A stretch of DNA of 49,003 bases from Theristus sp. LFF4_11 (lineage: Eukaryota; Nematoda; Chromadorea; Monhysterida; Xyalidae): the NCBI GenBank assembly GCA_030248135.1, contig JASANC010001945.1, positions 1-49,003 on the forward strand, given 5' to 3'. A model generated the notes under the pieces. That model was given only the letters and a program-made list of their open reading frames with translations. It had not been told where the DNA came from and did no database searches. The position numbers and the translations under genes were made by a program. How positions within the stretch are numbered: the first letter of the stretch is position 1; every line of letters begins with the position of its first letter. Of this stretch, positions 11,946 through 22,525 are shown one piece after another.

Positions 11946-13095
11946 AGTTGTTCTAGGGGGGGGGCTGGGGGGGCAGGCCCCCCCCTAGAGATGTAAGGGT
12001 CAAAAAAAATTTTTTTTTAATTTTTTTTTTAAAAAGTAAAAAAATGAGCATTTTTTTTTATTTTTTTATTAAAAATTTTTGAAATTTTTTCTTTAATGTG
12101 CCCTGAAAATGCCGTTTTTGGCATAATTTTTCGAAAGTTCAACAAAAATTTTCTTTGACTTTACCTTGTCAGTGTCACTTAGTCTTCAACGCTGCAGGTA
12201 TTCTGGATTGATTTATCGACTGTTTTTAGCCTTGGTGAGTGATGATCGACTCGCGCATTGAAGTACTTGAGCGTCGCAACGGCTAGTTCAACAAATTCCG
12301 ATGCCGCTAAGGTGAGATAGAAGCAGAGAACTCACATTTACGCATCGTTTTTCAGGATCTCGAAAGGTCGAAATTGCACTGTCTGCCACTGCAAGCGTAA
12401 CTTCGTTGGTTGCTCGTTGCTGTTTCGCCTCGTGTCGTCAGCATGATCACACCGGTTTGTTGTTGAACTTGTTTCCGTGTTATTTGAGGTGAATTGAGAG
12501 GCAAAACACGAGACGTAATGTCGTCGGTTGGAAAATGGGGTCGCCGAAACCAAGTCTGAAATTTTCACCCTCCTCCCATATGAGTGGGGGTCATATGGTA
12601 AGTCGGTGGCTCCTCAGATGGTGATATTCGGACTCCCTGAAAAATTCTGAACAACTTTCATTTAAAAAAAAATTAAAAAAAAATTTTTTTTAAGAAAAAA
12701 ATAGAAATTTTTTTTTCTTGACATCTCTACCCCCCCCCCCCAAAAATTTTTCGAATCTATCTCTATCAAACAGGTTTTTTCGGCTCAGCTATTATCTATC
12801 TAAAAAAAATTCTCAGCCAGCTATCTATCTGAAAATTTTTGTCTTCGAAGACATAAAATGAGTCAATTTTTGACCAAAATTGACCATTTTTGCTCGTAAT
12901 CCTTGAAAATTTCGCTAATTTTAGGTAAAATACGCGTTTATACTTGATTTTTAGTGTATTTTTAGCATTATTTTGCTGTTTTTATAGCTTTTTAGCGTCT
13001 TAGCTATCTATCTATCAAATTTCAAAATTTTGACCGGCCCCCCCAAAAACACACCCCCCCCCCCCGCGCCCCCCCAAAATTTTCTAAAATTTTTT
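11946..13095. repeat. Family D repeat interrupted by an inserted element
   Basis: It begins ATAGTTGTTCTAGGGGGGG, runs into C homopolymers, is broken by 11984-12731, then resumes with CCCCAAAAATTTTTCGAATC. It continues with repeated AGCTATCTATCT and the stretch including GAGTCAATTTTTGACC. The uninterrupted copy is at 14650-15095, so the two can be compared directly. Long C and G runs follow at 13040-13200. Confidence 0.65.
11984..12731. mobile_element. Inserted repeat with TAGAGATGT / ACATCTCTA inverted ends
   Basis: The left end TAGAGATGTAAGGGTCAAAA and the right end TTCTTGACATCTCTA are inverted, each followed inward by long A/T homopolymers. It lies inside the C run of a family D repeat, whose intact counterpart at 14670 goes straight from C run to AAAAAAATTTCGAATC. 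The interior contains CACCCTCCTCCCATATGAG and CAAGCGTAACTTCGTTGG, shared with 17440-17620. No coding frame is recognised. Confidence 0.6.
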
Positions 13096-14108
13096 TTATA
13101 TAAATTTGCTCCGCTTATATAGGGCCCCCCCCCCCCGCGGGGCCCCCCCGCGGGGGGGGGGGAAACTGTGGGGGGGGGGGGGTGGGGGGGGGGGGGTTTT
13201 ATATTATGTGGTGGTGTGTGCTTATTGTTTTTTTTTTAAAAATATTTTTTTTTAAAAAAAAAAAAATAAAATAAAAAAAAAAAATTTTTTTTTTTTTGAA
13301 CCCGGTTGGCCTGCTTTATTAAAAACCGCTCCAGATAAACCACGCTCTGATAAAAAAAAATTCTGGAGGTAGCAGACAAATGATAATTAGAAGAATAAGA
13401 AGAAAAGAAAGGAAAGGAAAAGGCTTCGCTTGTGATTTTGTGATATGCTGGAGATTGCTTTTTGGTTTTAAAGTGTTTGGTTTAGTTTTTGAAATTGTTG
13501 ATCGAAAAAACGAGCAGAATCAAAACAGCAAGTGGAGTGAAACTCAATCAATCAATTCTTCAGCAAGCAATCAAGTCAGTTTCCTTCCTGCAACAACAGT
13601 GAAGTGAGTTCAGTCTCAATAAAACGGATTCTGAAGAGTCGTTAATTTCTTTTTTGGAGAGAATTCAGAGCGATGGACAAGACGAGCTGCTTTTCTTTTC
13701 GACATCATTTATCAGTAAACTGAAATGGCAATGTGATTGAGTGATGAGCGTCGAGCTGAGCAGCGACGTTACGTTTTTTTGGATCCTGCCAGTTCGACGC
13801 TTGTTTTCTCAACCATAAAAAATCGAAAGTTTTCATGAGGATTCAGCTGAATGAACCAGAATTCAAGTCAATAATTATGTGAGTTGGAGTTGGCAGTTCG
13901 ATTGATATTGATCGACATCGGAGCGATTGTTTGTTAGTGGTTTTGCTTTTGCGGTTTGCGCAACCAAGCGGTAAGTCGAAAAAGTGGTTTGAAAGATTGT
14001 AATTTTCCAAGTTTTTGATAATAAAAACATGATAAGCTCATGAGTTCGTACGCTTTGTGTGTGACTGAAAATGCAACGTTTGCAATCTTTCTTGTGTCTG
14101 TTTGGCAG
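13096..14108. other. Interval without a supported gene
   Basis: 13096-13310 is almost entirely C, G, A and T homopolymers. 13311-14108 is ordinary mixed sequence with no reading frame I can support. It ends in a polypyrimidine-rich intron end (TTGTGTCTGTTTGGCAG) just before the Rpt3-like exon. It may include residual intron of that gene. Confidence 0.4.
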
Positions 14109-14328
14109 GTTGAAATGGAAGATTACGTGGCGCGCGACCGGACAAGAAAGATCAGTGGCGTTCGGCGCAGACATCCACGTGATCTGCCGGGAGGCTGGCA
14201 TGCACGCCGTCCGAAAGAATCGTCATGTGGTGCTGCCAAAGGACTTTGACAAGGCATACAAGGCTGTGATACGCAAGCGGGGGAACATGCATTCATTCAG
14301 AAACCCGGAAGGCACCAAACTCCGGTGA
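14109..14328 (+). pseudogene. PSMC4: 26S proteasome ATPase Rpt3 (PSMC4) C-terminal exon, frameshifted
   Basis: After the acceptor TTTGGCAG, one frame reads VEMEDYVA and KISG. The next frame reads [20 protein letters not shown] and then a segment with [12 protein letters not shown], stopping at 14326-14328. Established knowledge: Rpt3 subunits end with LEDYVARPDKISGADI, QEAGM-AVREN and DFEKAYK just before the C-terminus. The match covers that whole tail. Two breaks are visible. About 6 extra bases lie around GCGCGCGACCGGACAAGAAAG. Seven extra bases (GTTCGGC, 14160-14166) between GGC and GCAGAC shift the frame. The usual C-terminal HbYX-type end (EFYK) is replaced by MHSFRN and more residues. 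No AAA ATPase exons are visible upstream in this window. A sequencing error in a live gene is possible but less likely given several lesions and the repeat-filled setting. Confidence 0.75.
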
Positions 14329-14649
14329 TTTCGTGTTGGACGTACGCTTAGCGTCGTCCCGCAGTGGGGAGATTCTCTCGGGACACCAATGATCTGACAG
14401 CCCCTATCTCAATTTCGCTGACTCACGCTATATTACCGAAAGGCAGCGAAACCAAAATTTATGCCTTCCGCGAGATTTCTAACGTTTTGTTCCGTTCAGC
14501 AACAGGAAAGAAATCGAAACCGAGATCGAAAGAATGAGTCCCAGTTGCAGTAACGTTCGAAGCGGCGATCGGATCAAAAGTGGCCGTCGTCATCGTCGCC
14601 GCTTCCCGTGAAACGAGAGCCAATCAGCAATGATGAAGGTGAAAATCCA

Positions 14650-15095
14650 TAGTTGTTCTAGGGGGGGGGGGCGCCCCCCCCAAAAAAATTTCGAATCTAT
14701 CTCTATCAGACAGGTTTTTTCGGCTCAGCTATTATCTATCTAAAAAACTTTCTCAGCCAGCTATCTCTCTGAAAATTTTTGTCTTCGAAAACATAAAATG
14801 AGTCAATTTTTGACCAAAATTGACCATTTTTGCTCGTAATTCTTGAAAATTTCGCCAATTTTAGGTAAAATATGCGTTTATATTTGATTTTTAGTGTATT
14901 TTTAGCATTATTTTCCTTGGTTTTATAACTTTTTAGCGTTTTAGCTATCTATCTATCAAATTTTAAAAATTTTGACCCCCCCCCCAAAGTCACATGCCCC
15001 CCCCCCCCCCGCGGCCCCCCCTCGGCCTCCCCAAAATATTCCAGCTATCTATCTGGAAAATTTGCTCCAGCTAACTATATCGCCCCCCCCCCAAC
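14650..15095. repeat. Family D repeat, uninterrupted copy
   Basis: It starts ATAGTTGTTCTAGGGGGGG and contains TTTCGAATCTATCTCTATCA, GGTTTTTTCGGCTCAGC, several AGCTATCTATCT units, and long C runs near 14976-15030. It matches 12735-13045 closely over about 310 bp. No inverted ends or coding frame are evident. Confidence 0.6.
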
Positions 15096-16400
15096 CCCTC
15101 GGCAAACGGCCGCGTCGGCGGTCGCCACGCGACTAGGCGAGGCAGAGATAACGGGGTCCCGCGCGAATCTGGAGTGACAAAGATCGAAGTTCGCAGGAGA
15201 ACCGTCAGAGACGGTGGTGATTGATTGTTTTATTTTATCTTGCTGTAGATTATTTCGTTTCTGAATCTGCTGCACCGGATGGCTCGATGAGCTGCGTTTC
15301 AGAGCTGCAAACAAACGGAATTCGAATTTGGTGAGCTCGGAATATTAGAAATCCTGCATAGAAAATCAAACACAACTCCTGCATGCAACTCTGGAACGCG
15401 GGTTGCTCTGTCAGCTAGAGAATTTTTGGCTTCATGACGTTTGGTCTGCTAAGATGTCAGATGATTGAAGTGATCTAATGTTTTTGTTATGTTGGTTTGG
15501 TTGTCTATGTGTGGCAGATTTGAAAAAAACAGACTGTATCATTGTTTAACAAGTGTATTGACAAGGTTTCAAATTGAGTTGCTCTGCTCTGTCCAAACTG
15601 TGTTTTGTTGTGCTTGTTCTTGTTGTTTTTTTTTGTTGTTCCTCATGTTGCTTGTTTGATGAAATCAGTTTTACGCTTGATGCTGCAATTTAATAGGGCC
15701 CCAGTGACTCAACCCATATCTCAGGGACCTGGATCACTTCACTAATTGTGACCTCCCGCGTCATGCACAAAACTCAATGTTTCAATGATGATGAACAATC
15801 AACAAAGAACAATCAAAATGATGAACGTGATATGGCACCTTTGTTTCCTTGCATCTTGTTTGCTTCCGTCTGTTGAAGTTCTCTGACATTGAACGCTCAA
15901 CGGCAGCAAAACCCGAACAACGAAATCAATTCAAACGATTGCGATAAAACAACATGTTGCTACTGAGACGTGGTTTTCATTTTTGCTTCATGATATTGCG
16001 TTGCCGTTCTTTTGGAATCTTTTCAAAAACTTGAGAAACATTTGAACCGTTTTTAGGCTAATCCTTGCACGAAATTTCAGAGACAATCGGCGACTTCACA
16101 ATTCAATCCCAAATCGCATTCTAATAGAGCAGTTTGTTGAATGGAGCTCGCGCTCAAGACTAAGTGGTCTTTGTGCATTGTGCTATTGAATTTGAATTTT
16201 GTATTTTTTGTTCTGCCATGGCAACATTATTCTGCACCAGAAGCTGCTTCGTTTAAAAACCAACCATCTCACGAGATTCAAATACAGCCAATCAGCGGTC
16301 TATCCAACTTTATTGAATCTCAGAATTGCATTTCGTTTCACTGAAGCGCCCGCTTGCGAATAGCGTTGCTCTGTGTGCGAATCTAAAAGGGGGCGGAGTT
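15096..16400. other. Interval without a supported gene
   Basis: This is mixed-composition sequence of ~1.3 kb. The longest open frames (for example 16141-16344, hydrophobic at its start) have no acceptor, domain or composition that supports them. I see no inverted ends or tandem arrays. Confidence 0.4.
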
Positions 16401-16405
16401 ACGCG

Positions 16406-16780
16406 CGTGCGTGTGCGAGCGCGTTATTGGATCATGAGCAATGAGCAATGCCGATGCCAAGTGCGCGTGCTTTTAATAAAGAAGCTTTTCGAAGCGTTGG
16501 CCTGTCGTACTAAATCAAAGCACTGATGTTGGCAGACGTTGCCTAAACAAGCCTAAACCAAAACCTAATCCTAAAGCCTAATTCCAAGCTAAACATAATC
16601 CTGACCTAAACCTAACCTAAGCCAAGCCTTTTCAAGAAGAAAGATGTTAGAACAATTGCGTTTTGAACAAGTTCTTGTTGAGTGCGGAGCGTGTGCAGGC
16701 GCGCTAGTGGATCATGAGCACGAGCATGCCGATGCCCGTGCGCGTGCGCTTTAGTAATGAAGCTTAAGGTCATTTTTGTT
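16406..16780 (+). repeat. Family B repeat with degenerate CCTAA tract
   Basis: Two copies of the module GCGCGCTAGTGGATCATGAG / GATGCCCGTGCGCGTGCG lie at about 16410-16470 (partial) and 16640-16775. Between them, 16540-16625 is a run of degenerate CCTAAN and GCCTAA units. The same module occurs inverted at 10584-10845, and forward at 18473-18672 and 20505-20606. Upstream of the module there is always CCTAASCYAAGCC then TTTTCAAGAA or a variant. It might be a SINE-like or foldback unit, but I could not find clear A/B boxes. Confidence 0.55.
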
Positions 16781-17700
16781 AAAAAATTTTTTTTTTTAAA
16801 TTTCAAAAATCAAAGTTGTGCTAAATCAATCAGGGAGTCCGAAGAACCACATATGATATATCATATGCAAGCGCCTCCCGAATGACTCCCGTATGGCGGA
16901 ACTTTGCAGATTTTGTTTTGGTGACCTCAATTACCCTTTTCCAAACCGTCACCATGCCTCTTCTTGTGTTTTGACCTCCAAAACGTCACTAATTGTCCCC
17001 AGCTAAACTAATGCTAAAGTGAAGACAAACATACCGCCTTGAAATTCGATCAATTCTTCTGATGGTGTCGCGACGACACGACACGAAGCAGCAAGCAACC
17101 AGACAACGTAGCGCTTGCAAACGGAGCAGCGAGCACAATCGGACGCTCTGCGAGGCGAATCGTCACCTTATCTGCATCGGAAATGGTAGGCCAAGCTTTG
17201 GGACGCTCAAAAACTTCATCGCAGATGTTGTCGTTGCCTAAAATCAGTCGGTAAAACGGCCCAAAATCGACTGCTAAAGGTTTTACGAGGTATAATCAAA
17301 AAAAATTTTTGTTGAACTTTCGAAAAATTGTGCCAAAATTGAGGTTTTCAGAGCATATTAGAGGAAAATTTTTCGAATTTGTTTTTAAAAAAAATCGGCA
17401 TTTTTGTTTTTTTAATCACTTTAAAAAAAAATTTCATTTTTGTTTAACAACCCTAGTTGCTTGTTTGTTATTTGAGGGAAATTGAGAGACAAAACACGAG
17501 GCACGATGTCGTCGGTGGAAAAATGGAATCGCCGAAGCCAAATCTGAAATTTTCACCCTCCTCCCATATGAGTGGGAGTCATATGGTAAGTCGGTTGGTT
17601 CTCAGACAGTGATATTCGGACTCCCTGAAAAATTCTGAACAACTTTGTTTTAAAAAAAAATTTAAAAAAATTAAAAAATAGGGATTTTTTTGACATCTCT
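16781..17700. repeat. Family C repeat, inverted copy
   Basis: The order is AAAGTTGTGCTAAATCAATC, CCGAAGAACCACATATG, CTCCCGTATGGCGGAAC, CAAACCGTCACCATGCC and AACCAGACAACGTAGCGC. This is the reverse complement of 10478-11170. It continues into TCAGAGCATATTAGAGG (also at 35370) and the block CACCCTCCTCCCATATGAG, ending TTTTTGACATCTCTAC at about 17702. That is the same terminus as the inserted element at 12731. Confidence 0.55.
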
Positions 17701-17729
17701 ACACATCTCCACATTGAACACAATGTAAT

Positions 17730-18300
17730 TGTTTGTTTGTTTTTCTTTTTCTTTTTTTAAAGCAAGAATGTTTAATGGGCCTAAGATTAATTTATCAATT
17801 CGCAAAGTTTTTCTCAATGGGAAAGGAAGAGCAACGGAGAGCGGTATCCCCAGGTCCACGGAAATCAAGCCAGTAGGGAGGGGAAACGTGTCGCAATAAA
17901 TTTATGGATGAGTTGAGATTAGTTTGCAATAAGCCTATTTTTGAAAGAAGAGGTTGAGGGAGCTGAGACTGTGTCTTGATTCAGACTGTTCCAGAGTTGG
18001 ATGGTTCGCACGGCCCAAGCACCAGCTCTAATTGACGTCTTTACAGGCGGCGTGTTCAGTTTATGTTGATGACCTCTAGTACCAAATTCCCCTTGGTGAA
18101 CCTCAAAGAAGTCTGATAGATTTAAGACATAACACTTTGCACTGATAAATTTGTAAACCATTACCAGGTCTGAGTCTGACACAATTCTCTTGAATACGAG
18201 TAAACTTTGCTGCAAATCAATGAGCCGCTGGGTGTATGATGTTTCAAAATTTACACCTTCGAGATACTTTGTGAAACTTTGAATAAATTGAATAAAACTG
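17730..18300 (-). mobile_element. LINE (non-LTR retrotransposon) 3' fragment
   Basis: On the minus strand a frame open from about 18300 to the stop at 17919 includes SFTKYLEGVNF, SDSDLVMVYKF, FGTRGHQHKL, RAGAWAVRTIQLWNSL and STSSFKNRL. Established knowledge: non-LTR reverse transcriptase ORF2 proteins of the jockey/CR1/RTE-like group end with a segment of the form DLIMVYKI ... TRGH..KL ... R..NDWNSLP..VV.A.S...FK.RL. All these landmarks appear here in order. The catalytic reverse transcriptase and endonuclease parts are missing, so this is a 5'-truncated copy, the usual outcome of LINE insertion. About 170 bp of 3' flank end in an A-rich tail (minus strand, near 17735-17765). Confidence 0.75.
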
Positions 18301-18472
18301 TTGAATAAAAAAATCTGAATTTCGCAGTCTCCAACCTTTTGAGTTTATTTTTAGCATGAAAAGGGTGCTGGAAATTCACATTCATTCAAAAGAAACACGT
18401 TTCAATAGAATCCAGATTCGGTTGCCGGAGTGCTACTAAAAACCGACACGCTCGTTGTCGGACATTGTTTAA

Positions 18473-18765
18473 GCGGACCTAATTCAAATCCTAATCCTAA
18501 AGCCCAATCCTCAGCCTAACTTGATCCTAAGCCAAGCCTTTTCAGAAAGGAAGATGTCAGAACAATTGCGTTTTGAACAAGTTTTTGTTGAGGCCGCAGC
18601 GTGTGCAGGCGCGCTAGTGGATCATGAGCATGAGCATGCGGATGCGAGGTGCGCGTGCGTTTTAAAAAAGAAGCGCCAGCCACCCCCCTCCATGGCCCAC
18701 GCCACGCCGGGGGTGTCACTGTACCATGACTGTTGACTGACACCCCCCCGGCCTAGAATTAAGGG
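18473..18765 (+). repeat. Family B repeat copy
   Basis: It contains CCTAATCCTAAAGCCC, TAAGCCAAGCCTTTTCAG, GGAAGATGTCAGAACAATTG, GCGCGCTAGTGGATCATGAG and GCGCGTGCGTTTTAAAAAAG. It is followed by C-rich sequence ending GGCCTAGAATTAAGG, close to the CTAG edge seen in other repeats here. Confidence 0.55.
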
Positions 18766-20500
18766 CTTTGAAAAAAATTTTTTTTTATTTTTTTTTTGTT
18801 TTTTTTTAAATTTGGATTTTTTTCCAAACTTAAAAAAAATTTTGAAAAATTTTTCTTCTACTTTGCTCTGAAAATTCGATTTATGGCATAATTTTTTGAA
18901 AGTTCAAACCAAATTTTCTTCCCAACTTCTTTGTGTGCTTAGGTACATGTCATTATTTGGTCATTTTGACCGACGTACTCCATGTTTTTCGATTTGGATG
19001 ACTTCTAGAGTCAATTTTTAGCGTTGAAATGACTTAACTGAATTGAAATATCGTTTCAGAAATCGTTTTCTTGCAACTTAGAACATGTTTTTCAGTCGGT
19101 AGGCCATGAGATGAACATGATATCTTGTTGATTGGCGTATGTTATAGGTCTACAATGGAGTTGTGCGATATATTGTTAAACAATTGGAGCGGAGATGTTG
19201 GTTAATACCACATCACACGACCGTTTTTCAGATACCCGATAACATGGCCACATGTTAAAACTTGCGTGCTGAGCTAAACTAACGTGTTAAACTTGCGTCT
19301 GTCAGTTGCCCGCAACGTGATCGCGAAATCATGGTACGTGTTTTCGATACGATGATTTGAAGAGTGGGCTCTCGCCATGTGGCAGATAGCATAGCTGGTT
19401 GAACCTGAAAGTCAGTGTCTTGGGGGGGGGGGCGACCGGGTCGACAGGGGTTGCCGACTTAGCTACAGCAAACAGGAATTTTTGAACACAGTCAAATTTT
19501 GGTAATTTTCGAAAGAGGAACCACTAAGAACGGTTCAATATTCAAGTACACGTGAAAAATTGCCCTGTTTGGTTGGCCTACATGTTTAAACGGCTGGTGC
19601 AAGACATTTGCGTTAAAAGACATTTACCTAGAAACTAACTGCGTGTTTAACGGTTAAAATAAACTACAATTCTCCGAATATGTCCTAAACCTAATCCTAA
19701 GCAAAGCCTGAACCTAATCCTAATTCTAAGTTCAGCCCTAAGCCTAAGCAAAGCCTTTTTAGAAGTGCGGTGCATGAGCAAATAGTGCACGTGACCACTC
19801 CAGGGAAGGGATTCCATTCCATAATCCTAATCCTGTTTAAACATGTAACCTTAGGCCCTGGGTTTACTGTTGAAAATGCAACTTTCCCTCTATGAAATGG
19901 ACATAATTTCAATAAAACACGATTTTCGCTCTTATAGTTTTTCGGATCGTTCTGAAAATAGTCTAGATGAACTCAGCTCGACGAGACGCTTCGAACGAAC
20001 CTAACTTGTAAAAAAAATTAAAAAAATTTTTTTTTATTAAAAAAAAAATCCGGATTTCCCCTAACTCTACCCCGCCCCCCCCCCGCAGTTCGCAATTGTG
20101 TGTCCACCATCGTGTGTCCTGTCGTGTGTGCTGCATAGTGCATCCACCTTCACAATGCCACATTTTTTGTGCGCCCATTGCTCTCCCATGTATTTGCAGT
20201 TCGCAGAGAAGTCCTAGAAAACGAATGCGTTTTTTGACTCGTTCGTTTGCGAGCGAGCGTTTTTCAAAAACCCGCTATTCTTCACGAATGCCGACAAAAT
20301 TGGTCTGCAGCGTGTGGTTTGAATAGAGGATATATACAAATACAAAATAGAGAGAAAAGTCTGCTTAGATTTGAAAAGCATTCAGTTTCACATTTCCACT
20401 TTTCGTTTCAGTAAAAAATACGTTTCAATTAGATTTCAGCACTCCTTGTCGTGTGTTGCGTGATTGTTTGGGACGTTTGGCATTTTTCCTAATCACGCAA
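18766..20500. other. Repeat-derived interval without a supported gene
   Basis: 18766-18925 repeats the A/T homopolymer and GGCATAATTTTTTGAAAGTTC signature of family C. 18930-19680 is unique-looking sequence with no supported frame. 19680-19765 is another run of degenerate CCTAAN/GCCTAA units, followed by AAGCCTTTTTAGAAG. 20000-20090 has A/T then C runs. At about 20327 a TATATACA sequence could serve the secreted-protein gene downstream. Confidence 0.4.
20327..20340 (+). promoter_or_regulatory. Possible TATA box for the secreted Q/N-rich gene
   Basis: GAGGATATATACAAATAC lies about 425 bp before the start codon. A run ending CTGATTTCAG at 20725 could be a 5' UTR acceptor, which would put the family B repeat at 20505-20606 inside a 5' UTR intron. 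This is inference; no initiator was identified. Confidence 0.25.
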
Positions 20501-20504
20501 GATC

Positions 20505-20720
20505 GGAGCGTGTGTAATGACAAGGTACGGAGCGTGTGCGCTGCGCTAGTGGACGATGAGCATGAGCATACTGAAACATGTGCGCGTGCGTTTTGAATAA
20601 AGAAGCATTACGCTCGAACCCCCCTACGATTTTGGGTCGACCGACCCCCCGGGAAACCCCCAAACTTGGGCGGACCCCCCCTTTTCCCCGGATTCGCCAA
20701 AAATCAAGCTGGACCCCTGA
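20505..20720 (+). repeat. Family B repeat copy and C-rich tract
   Basis: GTAATGACAAGGTACGGAGC, GCGCTAGTGGACGATGAGC and GTGCGCGTGCGTTTTG match the family B module, diverged. Blocks of C runs (20617-20690) follow. Confidence 0.45.
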
Positions 20721-20756
20721 TTTCAGTTCGTCAAAGAAAAGCAAAATAAACACAAA

Positions 20757-22283
20757 ATGAAGGTCGTGTTCTTCGTGATGATGGTTGCGTGCGTCGTTGT
20801 CTGGCAAGCGGGATGTCAACCAGGACAAGGATTGCCACCAGGGCCAGGACGAGGAAATCTACGACCAGGTCAGCCGTCAGCAAGCATTTTTGTTAATTAC
20901 CAGCAGTTTGTCCCGTGCCTTTGGCATAATTGAAGGTGAAGATTTTATCGTTATTTATTTTTAAGTTAAAAAAATAATCTTTTATTTGCGCGTTTTTAAT
21001 CTAACCAAGTCATGTTTTTTGATAAAGTAAAAATGAATAAAAAAATGTCAAAAATGTCGATTTCTAGGTGTCGATGTTTTTTTATTTTTCTTAATTTAAT
21101 TAGGAGCCCATTTTGCTGTTTGTTTAATTAATCCTATCGCAAAAGTTTACCGAACCTACCATGCAACCCGCATTCGTTCACTTAATTATCAACAACGTTC
21201 ACAGCGGTAATCAATTGCTTTTACGGTCTTAACTCTGTAACATATCCAACTAGCTGATTGGTTGGTGATCACGTCACGCGAGGCACGAGGGTGAGATGTG
21301 TGATGCACCAAACTCCGCCTCCACAACAATTCAAGCACAGAATGCATGCATCAACCAATCAGACAGTTAGATATGTTATAAACTGTAGATTAGCTTTTCT
21401 TGTTTGGCTCGAGAAATCATATTGATTAAAGCAAGCTGTTCATGTTAACTAGTTATAAAAAGCTATTTTTGCATTGTTCATTATTGCCTGCCATACTGAA
21501 ACAAACACGGCTCGAATTAACAGTTCCCGCTTTTTTTAAAACAAACACAAAAAGTGACAATCTTTTTTTTAAATACCCGTTTTAGAACGTCAGCTGTGCT
21601 CGAATTAACAGTTCCCGCTTTTTTTAAAACAAACACAAAAAGTGACAATCTTTTTTTTAAATACCCGTTTTAGAACGTCAGCTGTTGTTTTGCGATGTCG
21701 CTTCCTTACCCGTGTACTCTAAAACCTAAGCGATAAAGCAACCAGCTTTTTTGAAAAAAACTGCTTGGATCACATTGGAGTTCTTGTAATTCTTACGATT
21801 GTTGCGCTGGTCGTTTGTTGCTTTTTAGCGTGACGGGTGTGATCATAGTATTCATAGCTGCGTTTCAGTTATTGTTTAATTCTGGTTTTGGGTGGTAAAA
21901 ATGGCACATCCATGAAGATATCCATTACAACCAGACAGTTAAAATACCCAGATATACCAGCCTCGACGTCGCGAGCATTTGTGCGTGCGCCATGCTGACA
22001 CATCTAAATCAGAAGGGAAACCTTCCCAGATTTTCAATTGCTGCAACTTTATGCTGCCCTCCCTAAATTTATTATCATTATATTGGCTTTTCTGCAGGTC
22101 AACAAGGTCAACAACCAAACAATCAGCGTGGCAATCAACAACAGCAACAACCGAATAATCAAGGCGGCAATCAACAACAACAACAACAACAACCAAACAA
22201 TCAGGGCGGCAATCAACAACAACAACCAAACAATCAGGGCGGCAATCAACAACAGCAACAACCGAATAATCAAGGCGGCAATC

Positions 22284-22315
<32 letters not shown>

Positions 22316-22525
22316 CCAAACAATCAGGGCGGCAATCAACAACAACAACAAAACAATCAGGGTGGCAATCAACAACAACAGAACAATCAGCAACCAATTT
22401 ATCCATCATATCCAAATTATCCATTGTATCCAATGTATCCATCCTATCCATATCCGAACTATCCAAATTATCCAAGTTATCCACCGTATCCATCGTATCC
22501 TTATCCTTATCCTTACTATGGCTAA
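20757..22525 (+). CDS. Small secreted Q/N/G-rich and YP-repeat protein (two exons)
   Basis: Exon 1 is 20757-20868 and exon 2 is 22098-22525. The donor CCAG/GTCAGC and acceptor TTTTCTGCAG join in phase 1 to give 179 residues. Residues 1-20 (MKVVFFVMMVACVVVW and following) are a clear signal peptide, ending near a Gly-Cys. A short PG-rich stretch follows, then about 90 residues of NNQGGNQQQQ-type repeats built on CAA/CAG, then about 40 residues of YP doublets (YPSYPNYP pattern) to a terminal YYG. There is no folded domain. The composition suggests a secreted, self-associating structural, adhesive or cuticle-type protein. Nematode Q/N-rich secreted (pqn/abu-like) proteins are a loose analogy only. 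The CAA tract should be length-polymorphic. The intron holds a MITE, an 88-bp tandem duplication and Helitron-like remnants. Confidence is high for the gene and low for function. Confidence 0.82.
20870..21850. repeat. Helitron-like remnants within the intron
   Basis: CCCGTGCCTTTGGCA near 20911 resembles the Helitron hairpin of the left array. TACCCGTGTACTCTAAAACC near 21708 resembles its minisatellite. 21511-21686 is an 88-bp unit in exact or near-exact tandem duplicate (starting CTCGAATTAACAGTTCCCGC at 21511 and 21599). These suggest a decayed Helitron inside the intron. Confidence 0.45.
21236..21382. mobile_element. MITE with CTGATTGGTTG inverted ends
   Basis: TAACATATCCAACTAGCTG then ATTGGTTGG on the left is mirrored by CAACCAATCAGACAGTTAG then ATATGTTATA on the right, about 30 bp imperfect. 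Related elements lie at 44424-44534 and 47667-47831, sharing GGTTGGTGATCACGT and GCATGCATCA. No coding capacity. Confidence 0.7.

Noticed and set aside
16141..16344. Hydrophobic 67-codon frame resembling a signal peptide
   Set aside because: Isolated in repeat-derived sequence, with no donor or acceptor leading on and no second domain.
21939..22493. Minus-strand frames of poly-Leu and poly-Val across the Q-rich exon
   Set aside because: They are antisense readings of the CAA/CAG tract. The plus-strand Q/N frame joins in phase to a signal-peptide exon.
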